6,586 nt of DNA from an uncultured Prevotella sp. (GCA_900768785.1 CAAGEG010000094.1:1-6586); one strand, 5' to 3'. Shown: positions 1 to 6,401, counted from the first letter of the stretch. Notes: generated by a model not told the origin, from the sequence alone. Numbers and translations: made by a program.

Positions 1-188
1 TCTCCCGTCTCGTCAACAACATTACCTTTCACCGTGCGACTCTGCTGTACAGACTGAGCCGACATGGCTTTCTCCGCATTGCGTTCTGCACGCACTTGAA
101 GAGGCACGCACAACAATGCGGACAGACTCAATAGGGCTGAAACCTTCAAAAGGCTGAACCCGGAGTTGATGCTTCGTGATTTTTTCAT
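1..188 (-). CDS. SusC-type TonB-dependent transporter, N-terminal fragment (runs off left edge)
   Basis: This is the 5' end of a second, divergently transcribed SusC-type gene, starting at the ATG complementary to 186-188 and open to the window edge (62 codons). The visible part encodes a lysine-rich start (MKKSRSINSGF), a hydrophobic signal-peptide core, a likely cleavage after VRA near residue 34, and the start of the carboxypeptidase-regulatory-like domain (TVKGNVVDETG). It is almost a copy of the start of the transporter at 1208: only codons 5-6 (R-S here, L-N there) and one synonymous GCA/GCG change differ. The plug, barrel and any SusD partner lie outside the window, so substrate and integrity are unknown. 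In the orientation shown I find no minus-strand promoter in its 114-bp flank, and a terminator faces it from inside the invertible segment, so I infer it is silent here. The start is supported by the match to the second gene and by divergence of the two sequences about 20 bp upstream. Confidence 0.9.
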   Translation of the reverse strand, partial: MKKSRSINSGFSLLKVSALLSLSALLCVPLQVRAERNAEKAMSAQSVQQSRTVKGNVVDETG

Positions 189-208
189 ACTATTTTATTT
201 AAGTTTGT
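1..208. repeat. Left arm of long inverted repeat shared by the two susC 5' ends
   Basis: Positions 1-208 are the reverse complement of 1188-1395 with four mismatches: one in the upstream 20 bp, two in codons 5-6 and one synonymous. The repeat covers 20 bp before the ATG plus all visible coding sequence. It is cut by the window edge, so its true length is unknown. It is separate from the short repeats at 303 and 1044: the two pairs have different centres and are separated by unrelated leader sequence. Confidence 0.95.
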
Positions 209-302
209 GAGTTAGTATATGTTTGATTTTCTTATCTATAGGACTTGGCAATAATAAAGAGGGTACTTATGTGTCACTAATGTGTTACTTATAAACCATT
301 TC
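189..302 (-). promoter_or_regulatory. Leader of left susC, outside the invertible segment
   Basis: These 114 bp lie between the left inversion site and the start codon of the left susC. Apart from the 20 bp next to the start, they do not resemble the right-hand leader. No minus-strand match to TAnnTTTG is present, since no CAAA occurs on the plus strand here, which fits a gene that borrows its promoter from the invertible segment. The part nearest the inversion site (259-292) carries the half-site array described separately. Confidence 0.6.
259..292 (+). repeat. Tandem array of recombinase-like half-sites next to the left inversion site
   Basis: Three directly repeated 12-mers start at 259, 270 and 281, an 11-bp period with one base of overlap: GAGGGTACTTAT (degenerate, 8/12), TGTGTCACTAAT and TGTGTTACTTAT. 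The last two fit the consensus TGTGTYACTWAT exactly. The same motif in the same direction forms the outer half of the left inversion site (301-312, TCTGTCACTTAT), and its inverse forms the inner half. I infer extra binding sites for the recombinase, or for a regulator sharing its recognition sequence. The sequence right of the right inversion site has no such array. Confidence 0.7.
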
Positions 303-331
303 TGTCACTTATTGGCGGAATTAGTATCACA
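303..331 (+). repeat. Left inversion site (IRL)
   Basis: Positions 303-324 are the exact reverse complement of 1051-1072 (22 bp), and the match continues to 331/1044 with two mismatches (27 of 29). Internally the site has an outer half TGTCACTTAT (303-312), a 7-bp spacer TGGCGGA (313-319) and an inverted inner half ATTAGTATCACA (320-331). The two halves fit the same 12-bp consensus in opposite orientations. Paired imperfect half-sites around a 6-8 bp asymmetric spacer are the usual plan of a tyrosine-recombinase core site. The recombinase class is inferred from this plan. Confidence 0.92.
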
Positions 332-341
332 AATAGAGGTC

Positions 342-364
342 AAAAATAAAGGCGTATTACGCCT
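342..364 (-). terminator. Intrinsic terminator facing left, inside the invertible segment
   Basis: Read on the minus strand, the stem AGGCGT (364-359) and ACGCCT (355-350) with a 3-nt loop is followed by TTATTTTT (349-342). A GC-rich hairpin followed by a U-tract is a classic intrinsic terminator. It points out of the segment towards the left susC, only about 10 bp from the left inversion site. It would block leftward read-through in the current orientation, and rightward read-through into the right susC after inversion. On the plus strand the hairpin has no U-tract. Confidence 0.65.
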
Positions 365-437
365 ATTTCCCCGATTTCTATAATGTATTGAAAAATAGAG
401 TAATAGAAAGGTCTGCTGAATTATCTGTCTTATAACG

Positions 438-445
438 TATCTTTG
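438..445 (+). promoter_or_regulatory. Candidate secondary promoter, -7 element
   Basis: TATCTTTG is an exact match to the Bacteroides -7 consensus TAnnTTTG on the plus strand. No clear TTTG -33 element lies at the usual distance; TCTG at 412-415 is the nearest, with a 22-bp spacer. Weaker candidate than 764-771, although it faces the same way. Confidence 0.35.
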
Positions 446-475
446 GTCGTATAGAAAAGATAAGAAAACACCAAT

Positions 476-494
476 AATATTCAACATGAATATT
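476..494. repeat. Perfect 7-bp dyad in the invertible segment
   Basis: AATATTC (476-482) and GAATATT (488-494) are inverted around the 5-nt centre AACAT. It lies just downstream of the secondary promoter candidate and could be a protein-binding dyad or a weak RNA hairpin. All-AT dyads of this length can occur by chance in such DNA. Confidence 0.35.
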
Positions 495-738
495 CCGTAT
501 GGGTTACAAAACTCTACAGACAAAACTTATTCATGTTTTATTTTATGTTTTAATTCTTCAAGTTGTCTTGGTCTAATGATAGATAGTAGGTTAATAAAAC
601 GAAAAGACAGATTGTTTGACAAATTCAATATAAATGTTTGTATATGGTTTCATACTGAATGATGTACTCTAAAAAATACATTGTTTTTTGTTATGCAAAC
701 CTTTTTTTTTGATATGATATGCATTTTTTTAGTAAAAT

Positions 739-771
739 TATGGTTACATAGCAAAAAATACTTTATATTTG
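739..771 (+). promoter_or_regulatory. Main promoter candidate for the right susC-susD operon
   Basis: TATATTTG at 764-771, followed by CA, is a full match to the Bacteroidetes -7 consensus TAnnTTTG. The -33 box is imperfect: TATG at 739-742 with a 21-bp spacer. A run of seven T at 724-730 sits where an upstream A/T element would lie. The expected transcription start is near 777-780, giving a leader of about 430 nt that crosses the right inversion site before the ATG at 1208. The promoter lies within the inversion repeats, so its direction would change on inversion. Confidence 0.7.
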
Positions 772-777
772 CAGATA

Positions 778-1043
778 CGAAACCTTAAAGATATATAAAT
801 AAATATTGCACAATATGGTGCAGGATAAAAGCCCTATTATATATAAATAGGTATAATGAAGTCTTAAGTCAAACAAGTATTAACCAAAAATATTAACAAT
901 AATAGTTTGCTCATTGGTATTGTCATATCAGATTTGACATAATTGTATCATGAGTTTTGTCATTATGACAATCAATAATACATATTGCCACCTGCAAACA
1001 AAGGAAAAGAGAAAATAGGAAATAACTAAATCCGGAAGAGAAT
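778..1043 (+). promoter_or_regulatory. Long transcribed leader within the segment, with small hairpins
   Basis: Downstream of the predicted start are two short potential RNA hairpins: TGCAC/GTGCA (807-811 with 818-822, 6-nt loop) and CCTATT/AATAGG (833-838 with 846-851, 7-nt loop). An 11-codon reading frame (ATG at 815-817, product MVQDKSPIIYK, stop 848-850) spans both. I do not call it a gene, since nothing supports its translation. No known riboswitch fold was recognised. The region is otherwise AT-rich with no gene. Confidence 0.4.
921..971. repeat. Cluster of TTGTCAT dyads, possible operator
   Basis: Two dyads share one half-site. TGTCA (921-925) and TGACA (935-939) face each other across 9 bp. 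TTGTCAT (957-963) and ATGACAA (965-971) form a perfect 15-bp palindrome around one central T. The dyad centres are 34 bp apart. Such an arrangement fits a dimeric DNA-binding protein, or RNA hairpins in the leader since it lies downstream of the predicted start. No regulator family can be named. Confidence 0.45.
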
Positions 1044-1072
1044 TGTGTTGCTAATTCCGCCAATAAGTGACA
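1044..1072 (-). repeat. Right inversion site (IRR)
   Basis: This is the mirror copy of 303-331. Its inner half is TGTGTTGCTAAT (1044-1055), its spacer TCCGCCA (1056-1062, the complement of the left spacer) and its outer half ATAAGTGACA (1063-1072). Identity of the spacers in inverted orientation is what allows exchange to invert, not delete, the DNA between. Outside the repeat the two flanks are unrelated (ATTTC beyond the left site, TTTTC beyond the right). Confidence 0.92.
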
Positions 1073-1207
1073 TTTTCATCTTTAAAGACATACAATTGTA
1101 CGATTAAGCCATGCATTTCCGGACACAATGAGGAATATAAAATTTGAGATTTAATTGAAACTAATAGATGTAAACTACATAAAATCAACAAACTTAAATA
1201 TAATAGT
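1073..1207 (+). promoter_or_regulatory. Fixed leader of right susC, outside the invertible segment
   Basis: These 135 bp join the right inversion site to the susC start. They contain a 10-bp palindrome TACAATTGTA (1091-1100) and no exact TAnnTTTG on the plus strand; TATAAAATTTG near 1137-1147 has the wrong internal spacing. The last 20 bp match the leader of the left susC. The rest is unrelated to it, so the two genes keep different fixed leaders whichever promoter orientation is present. Confidence 0.5.
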
Positions 1208-1395
1208 ATGAAAAAATCACTAAACATCAACTCCGGGTTCAGCCTTTTGAAGGTTTCAGCCCTATTGAGTCTGTCCGCATTGTTGTGCGTGCCTCTTCAA
1301 GTGCGTGCGGAACGCAATGCGGAGAAAGCCATGTCGGCTCAGTCTGTACAGCAGAGTCGCACGGTGAAAGGTAATGTTGTTGACGAGACGGGAGA
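1188..1395. repeat. Right arm of long inverted repeat shared by the two susC 5' ends
   Basis: This is the mirror partner of 1-208. It holds the last 20 bp of the leader and codons 1-62 of the right susC. Homology may continue beyond 1395, but the partner leaves the window there. Arms this long and this similar could serve homologous recombination or gene conversion independently of the site-specific repeats inside. Confidence 0.95.
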
Positions 1396-4345
1396 GCCTA
1401 TGATAGGTGTTACTATCAAGGTGAAAGGTGGCAAATCGGCTACCGTAACCGACCTTGACGGTAATTTCACCATAGCAGCAGCTCCTACCGATATGCTTGA
1501 AATAAGCTATATCGGTTACAAACCACAAACCGTAAAGGCAGGAACAACCCTTGCAATAAAGATGGTTCCTGAAAACAACGACCTTGATGAGGTTGTTGTG
1601 ATAGGTTTCGGTACTGTAAAGAAACGCGATTTAACAGGTTCTGTTGCTTCTGTTAAGGCAGATGTTATTACTCAAACTCCTACTTCTGATGTTGCAACAG
1701 CATTGCAAGGGCGTGTAACAGGTCTTGATGTAAACGATGGAACACTACGTATTCGTGGTAACCGCTCAATTAATGGAAAGAACGACCCGCTTATTATTAT
1801 CGATGGAGTACAAGGTGGTTCTATGAGTGACCTTAACCCTAACGACATTGAGTCTATTGACGTGTTGAAAGATGCATCTTCAACAGCCATTTATGGTTCT
1901 CAAGGTGCCAATGGTGTTATTATTATTACAACAAAGAAAGCAGAGACAGGCAAAATGTCTGTATCTTACGATGGTTATGTAACAGCGGCTTTCCGCCCCG
2001 ACCGTGCTGATTATCGTTCACTTTCAGATATCTATAACACTCGTAAACTTGCCGCACAGAATGCTGGATTGTGGAATAGCGAAGCAGACGATGAGTCTCT
2101 TTTCGGTCTTGAAGCTTATGGTGCATATAAGGCAAATTCGTTTACCGATTATGACAAATTGTTACAGAAAGATGTAACATGGAGCACAAAGCACACCTTA
2201 ACATTATCAGGGGGAACAGAAAAGACCTCTGCTCGTTTCTCTATCGGTTATGCTAATGATGGCAGTAAGTGGAAGAAGAGCGGTGGAACAGACAAATACA
2301 CCTTGCGTGCAAATATTGATCATAAAGTATATGATTGGATTAGTGCAGGCGTAAACTTCCAGTTGGCACATGCAAGAAGCGCATCTTCTCCATACGAAAA
2401 AGCTACAACAACAAGCCGTGAACTTGGTTCACCTTACGGCTATTTTGACTATGAGACAGGCGAATATCTCATCGGTGACGAAATGGTAGAACGTCCTCTT
2501 GAGGCTGACGGCTACGTTAACCCGCTTATTGACGCAAAAGGCGATAACCTCTACAAAGCAAAGTCTTATCATACAAATGTTGTTGCCAACGCTTATCTTG
2601 ACATTCATCCTATAGAAGGATTGTCAATTCGCTCACAATTCAACACACATATCACTAACTCTTCAAGCGGAAACTATCTTGATGCAGATGCTGCTACGAA
2701 TCTTGACAAGACTGGACAGAAGAACTCTGCAACAATGACAAAAGCATCAGGTACATACGTAGAGTGGAATAACATCGTTACTTACAACCTGACACAATTG
2801 CCTAAAGACCATCATCTCGGTGTTACATTGTTGACTTCTTGGAACAAGACAATAAAAGATCAATTATCTGCAACCTCTAAGGGACAAACTCTTGCGAGCA
2901 ACTTGTGGTGGAATCTTTCTGCAAACGATGGTGCTGACGGAAGCTCAATACATTCAAGCATGTACCAGCAGGCACAGAACTTCTCATACGCAGGACGTAT
3001 TTCTTACGACTGGAAGAGTCGTTACCTCTTCACAGCATCTTTACGTCGTGATGGTTCTTCAAAACTTGCCAAAGGTCACAAGTGGGATTGGTTCCCTTCT
3101 GCAGCTCTCGCATGGCGTGTATCTGACGAACCTTGGATGAAAAATACAAAGTCTTGGCTTGACGATTTGAAATTGCGTGCAACATACGGTGTAACAGGTA
3201 ATGCAGGTATCGGTATATACGGTACAAAATCGGGTATTACATTTGCCAATTGGTCCTTTGGTTTCCAAGATGTAGCAGCAAACCGCTATATTCTCGGTAT
3301 TGCTGACAACAATGGAAGTGGTTATTATGTACTTGCAAATACCAATACTAAATGGGAGAAATCAAAGACTGTTGATTTAGGTTTTGATGCTGTCTTCCTT
3401 AATAGTCGCCTAAGCGTAACATTCGATTGGTATAACACAAAGACTACTGACCTTATATTGCTTCGCTCTTTGCCTACATCTGCAGGTATGGACGGTAAAT
3501 ATGCTACTTATACAAACATCGGTTCTACAAAAAATACCGGTTTTGAGTTTACTATCAACAGCCGTAACATCGTGACAAAAGACTTCCAATGGAACTCTAC
3601 ATTGTCATTCTCTGCAAACCGTGAAAAGATTACAGAGCTTGTTGACGGCGAAGATATCATGATTGGTACATCCAAAGAGACTCAGACTCTTATGCTCGGT
3701 CATCCTATTAAGTCTTTCAAGACATTCAAGTATCTCGGTATATGGACAACGGCAGAAGCAGAAGAAGCAGCTACATACTTTAAAGATGCTGCCAAGACAA
3801 AACCATTTGTGCCGGGTGATATAAAGGTTGCTGACATTAATGGTGACAACGTTATCGACCAAAACGATGATGTCGGTTATGTTGGTTCTACTTCTCCTGA
3901 TTGGTTCGCAGGCTTCAATAACGATTTCCACTACAAGAATTTTGACTTGAGCATATATATGTATGCACGTTGGGGACAATGGGCTGAGAGCCGTGTTGCC
4001 AACTACGACCCGTCAAATGGTGGCATTACAACAAACTTCGACTATTGGGTAGCAGGCACCAACGAGGGCGGTTCTTTACCGGCATTGTATAAAGGACGCA
4101 AACTTTTTGACTATGTAGGTTATCAAGCTCTTTCATATTGCGACAACTCATTCATAAAGATAAAGAGAATAACACTTGGCTACACATTGCCAAAGTCTAT
4201 ACTTAAGACTATCGGAATAAGCAACGTCCGTGTTTATGCTACTGTTAATGATCCTTTCTATTTCGTGAAAGAAGATTGGCAGAAGCACTACGATCCGGAA
4301 GGAAATCAGCGTAGCGTTACTTTAGGTCTTAGCGTTAACTTCTAA
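1208..4345 (+). CDS. SusC-type TonB-dependent outer-membrane transporter
   Basis: Complete 1045-aa SusC/RagA-family protein, expected to import glycan fragments or other nutrients across the outer membrane using TonB-ExbBD energy, capped by the SusD-type lipoprotein encoded next. Visible parts in order: signal peptide (about 1-34, cleavage after VRA); carboxypeptidase-regulatory-like domain (about 53-118, TVKGNVVDETGEPMIGV onward); TonB box DEVVVIGFG (127-135); plug domain (about 138-245) with LQGRVTGLDV, LRIRGNRSI, PLIIIDGV and SSTAIYGSQGANGVIIITT; then a long beta-barrel ending in SVTLGLSVNF with a terminal phenylalanine, the usual outer-membrane insertion signal. A calcium-loop-like DINGDNVID (876-884) is common in this family. 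Length is normal. The start is fixed by the signal peptide and by the copy in the left gene. The first 62 codons nearly match those of the left susC and are GC-richer than the rest. Predicted to be driven by the invertible promoter. The substrate cannot be deduced. Confidence 0.97.
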   Translation: MKKSLNINSGFSLLKVSALLSLSALLCVPLQVRAERNAEKAMSAQSVQQSRTVKGNVVDETGEPMIGVTIKVKGGKSATVTDLDGNFTIAAAPTDMLEISYIGYKPQTVKAGTTLAIKMVPENNDLDEVVVIGFGTVKKRDLTGSVASVKADVITQTPTSDVATALQGRVTGLDVNDGTLRIRGNRSINGKNDPLIIIDGVQGGSMSDLNPNDIESIDVLKDASSTAIYGSQGANGVIIITTKKAETGKMSVSYDGYVTAAFRPDRADYRSLSDIYNTRKLAAQNAGLWNSEADDESLFGLEAYGAYKANSFTDYDKLLQKDVTWSTKHTLTLSGGTEKTSARFSIGYANDGSKWKKSGGTDKYTLRANIDHKVYDWISAGVNFQLAHARSASSPYEKATTTSRELGSPYGYFDYETGEYLIGDEMVERPLEADGYVNPLIDAKGDNLYKAKSYHTNVVANAYLDIHPIEGLSIRSQFNTHITNSSSGNYLDADAATNLDKTGQKNSATMTKASGTYVEWNNIVTYNLTQLPKDHHLGVTLLTSWNKTIKDQLSATSKGQTLASNLWWNLSANDGADGSSIHSSMYQQAQNFSYAGRISYDWKSRYLFTASLRRDGSSKLAKGHKWDWFPSAALAWRVSDEPWMKNTKSWLDDLKLRATYGVTGNAGIGIYGTKSGITFANWSFGFQDVAANRYILGIADNNGSGYYVLANTNTKWEKSKTVDLGFDAVFLNSRLSVTFDWYNTKTTDLILLRSLPTSAGMDGKYATYTNIGSTKNTGFEFTINSRNIVTKDFQWNSTLSFSANREKITELVDGEDIMIGTSKETQTLMLGHPIKSFKTFKYLGIWTTAEAEEAATYFKDAAKTKPFVPGDIKVADINGDNVIDQNDDVGYVGSTSPDWFAGFNNDFHYKNFDLSIYMYARWGQWAESRVANYDPSNGGITTNFDYWVAGTNEGGSLPALYKGRKLFDYVGYQALSYCDNSFIKIKRITLGYTLPKSILKTIGISNVRVYATVNDPFYFVKEDWQKHYDPEGNQRSVTLGLSVNF

Positions 4346-4366
4346 TAACTATAAAAGCATAAAACT

Positions 4367-6292
4367 ATGAAAAAAGCAACAAAATATCTGATAGGCTCAT
4401 TGTTCATGGGAGTTGCAACATTGTCTCTCTCTTCATGCAGCCTCGACGAGTATAACCCTTCCGGCGAAACTGCCGATGAGGTTTTCAAGACTCCGGAGGG
4501 AATGGAAAATCTCGTCAACCAAATGTATTATAATTTCAGATGGAAATATTATGGACGTGAAGATCCCTGTCTTTACATGGAAGGTTCCGCTGACATCTGG
4601 CAAAACATTGGTTCTAATTATGAATATGGAAAGCAATTAACACGTTGCGTTGACCTACAGGGTGATCGCGGACAGATTGCAAATGTTTGGAATCGTGTAT
4701 ATGATAACATCAATGATGCCAACGCTATTATAGGACGTATTAATGATGTGGTAGATCTCAAAGCTTCTACAAGAGACAATTTTGAGGGTGAAGCTCGTTT
4801 TATGCGTGCTTACTGCTATTGGTGGTTGGTTGAGTTCTTCGGAGATATAGAAATGCGTACACAGGAAACAAATACAGCTACATTCACAGCATATCGTACT
4901 GACCGCAAGACTATTTATGACGAGGTTATCATTCCCGATGCAAAACGTGCGGCAGAATTGTTGCCTGTTACTCCTTACAATGGTAATGTAGGTCGTTCAA
5001 CAAAGAAAGCAGCCAAAGCCCTTTATGCTCGTGTTCTTCTAACACGTGCACAATATGAAGCTCCCGGTAGTCAAGAGCAAAAGAACTTCTATGAGCAGGC
5101 TCTAAACGCAGCTCTTGACGTTGTGAACAACAAAGCTGCATACGGCATAAAACTGTATAACACATACGATGAAATCTGGCAAGCAAAGAATAATAAAAAC
5201 AATACAGAGTTCCTTTGGGTAACCACATTCTCTTCGAATTCGTCACTTGATGCAGACTCTAAACCGAATCGTTTGTATCGCTACTTTTCACCACAGTTGA
5301 AAGACAATGCCGGTTTGAGAGTAGGAGCTGCAGATGCATGGGAATATCCATCAGAAGGAACACTGCTTATGCCAACATACTATTTCTTAAATCTATGGGA
5401 AGATTGGGATATAAGATACGATGTGCTATTCCAAGAAGACTTCAAGGAGAATGCGACACAAGCATTTAAATGGAACGCAGCCAAAGCTAATAGATATTTG
5501 CGTCCTGATTTGATAAATAAGCGTATTCAGGTTGGAGATACGGCTCTCTATTTCACAAAGAAACATATATCTAATGAGTTTAAACTTAGTAAAACATATG
5601 CAACTATTGATATTGATGATGTATTTGAGACAGAGAATGTAAACTCCTACGGAGGTGCGAGAATACGTAACTATAAAGACCCTGCTAATACTCCGGAAAG
5701 CGGTCAGAGTTATTCTACCGCTGATGATGTAGATAACAACTACACAACTCAATATATAGCAAGTTCATTCCCACGCTTCATGAAATATCGTATTTGGGAC
5801 CGTGACCCTAATGGAACATTCCTTCTTGCTTCACCTTCCGGTCAGTTTGGTTTTGCAGACGTGCCTGTTATGCGTTATGCAGAGATGCCGCTTATAGCAG
5901 CAGAATGTTATATCGCTCTTGGCAATCCGGGCGCTGCTGCACAGATTATCAACGACGAGATTCGTAACGCACGTGTTGTTAAACCGGGTCATAGCCTTTC
6001 TGAAGCACAAGTTTCATCAAGCGATATGAATATTGAATGGATTATGGCAGAACGTGCTCGTGAACTTTGCGGAGAATGGTTGCGCTGGTTTGATATGAAA
6101 CGTATCTACTCTCCACAAGGCAAGTTCGCTTCTACTATCGTTGGTCGCAACCCAAGTATGATACAAGACGATTGTCTGGAAGAATATCACGCATTGCGTC
6201 CTATTCCAATTACATTCCTTGACAAATTGACCAATGCAGAGGAGTTCGGACAGAACCCGGGTTACAACCCATATACTCGCGGTGAAAAATAA
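4367..6292 (+). CDS. SusD/RagB-type surface glycan-binding lipoprotein
   Basis: Complete 641-aa SusD-family lipoprotein, expected on the cell surface as the lid of the SusC-type transporter. Its signal peptide ends in the lipobox LSSC, with C24 as the lipidated residue, followed by SLDEYNPSG; acidic residues just after the cysteine fit the surface-export signal of Bacteroidetes lipoproteins. Family hallmarks include the helical GEARFMRAYCYWWLVEFFGD (about 140-159), RAQYEAPGSQ, ERARELCGEWLRWFDMKR (562-579), LRPIP (610-614) and the closing QNPGYN (629-634). It is longer than the 551-residue prototype SusD but within the family range. It starts 21 nt after the transporter stop, so the two are co-transcribed and share the predicted phase-variable control. 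Ligand unknown. No frameshift or missing segment is apparent. Confidence 0.97.
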   Translation: MKKATKYLIGSLFMGVATLSLSSCSLDEYNPSGETADEVFKTPEGMENLVNQMYYNFRWKYYGREDPCLYMEGSADIWQNIGSNYEYGKQLTRCVDLQGDRGQIANVWNRVYDNINDANAIIGRINDVVDLKASTRDNFEGEARFMRAYCYWWLVEFFGDIEMRTQETNTATFTAYRTDRKTIYDEVIIPDAKRAAELLPVTPYNGNVGRSTKKAAKALYARVLLTRAQYEAPGSQEQKNFYEQALNAALDVVNNKAAYGIKLYNTYDEIWQAKNNKNNTEFLWVTTFSSNSSLDADSKPNRLYRYFSPQLKDNAGLRVGAADAWEYPSEGTLLMPTYYFLNLWEDWDIRYDVLFQEDFKENATQAFKWNAAKANRYLRPDLINKRIQVGDTALYFTKKHISNEFKLSKTYATIDIDDVFETENVNSYGGARIRNYKDPANTPESGQSYSTADDVDNNYTTQYIASSFPRFMKYRIWDRDPNGTFLLASPSGQFGFADVPVMRYAEMPLIAAECYIALGNPGAAAQIINDEIRNARVVKPGHSLSEAQVSSSDMNIEWIMAERARELCGEWLRWFDMKRIYSPQGKFASTIVGRNPSMIQDDCLEEYHALRPIPITFLDKLTNAEEFGQNPGYNPYTRGEK

Positions 6293-6305
6293 ATAGTTAT
6301 CAAAC

Positions 6306-6345
6306 AAAGGGCATGACCGATTGAAACTAAGCGGTCATGTCCTTT
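6306..6345 (+). terminator. Strong hairpin after susD (terminator or mRNA-processing element)
   Basis: Positions 6306-6319 pair with 6332-6345 in a 14-bp stem (one G-U pair, core CATGACCG/CGGTCATG) with a 12-nt loop. It begins 14 nt after the susD stop. The downstream side ends in CCTTT and then ACAACC, so there is no proper U-tract. With the next secreted-protein gene 57 nt further on, it may be a partial terminator or an RNA stabiliser lowering expression of downstream genes relative to susC/susD. Stem seen directly; role inferred. Confidence 0.6.
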
Positions 6346-6401
6346 ACAACCAAATATTCATTTATACTTAAAATTTAGTATTAACTTAAAACAAAACAAA
6401 C

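Larger units (their letters stand above)
303..1072. other. Putative invertible promoter segment (770 bp)
   Basis: The segment lies between the inversion sites and between two divergent susC starts. It is very AT-rich, has stops in all frames and contains no credible gene. In the orientation shown it holds two plus-strand matches to the Bacteroidetes -7 consensus TAnnTTTG (438-445 and 764-771), poly-T tracts at 702-710 and 724-730, and a terminator facing left (342-364). The right susC is therefore predicted ON and the left OFF; inversion would reverse this. Inversion itself is inferred from the repeats and layout. Invertible promoters upstream of SusC/SusD-type genes are established in Bacteroides. 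Confidence 0.82.

Noticed and set aside
218..225. TATGTTTG, plus-strand match to the -7 consensus in the left leader
   Set aside because: TTTG at 204-207 is only 10 bp away, with no proper -33 box; it would drive transcription away from the left gene into the segment. Probably chance in AT-rich sequence.
341..348. Minus-strand TATTTTTG resembling a -7 element towards the left susC
   Set aside because: It coincides with the U-tract of the terminator hairpin and has no -33 match, so the terminator explains it better.
305..523. 72-codon minus-strand open frame inside the invertible segment
   Set aside because: It runs through the left inversion site and the terminator hairpin, has no recognisable domain, and lies in very AT-rich DNA; it is a chance frame.
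815..850. 11-codon leader peptide frame
   Set aside because: Too short to support by composition, with no ribosome-binding signal and no regulatory amino-acid run; mentioned only within the leader entry.
885..892. Minus-strand TATTTTTG resembling a -7 element
   Set aside because: No TTTG at the expected upstream distance on the minus strand; such A/T-only hits are expected by chance here.
1155..1165. ATTGAAACTAA shared between the susC leader and the loop of the hairpin at 6306-6345 (6320-6330)
   Set aside because: A handful of shared 11-mers is expected by chance in 6.6 kb, more so with AT bias; no pairing or symmetry supports a functional link.
3605..3979. 124-codon minus-strand frame within susC
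   Set aside because: Shadow of the transporter coding sequence; no signal or domain.
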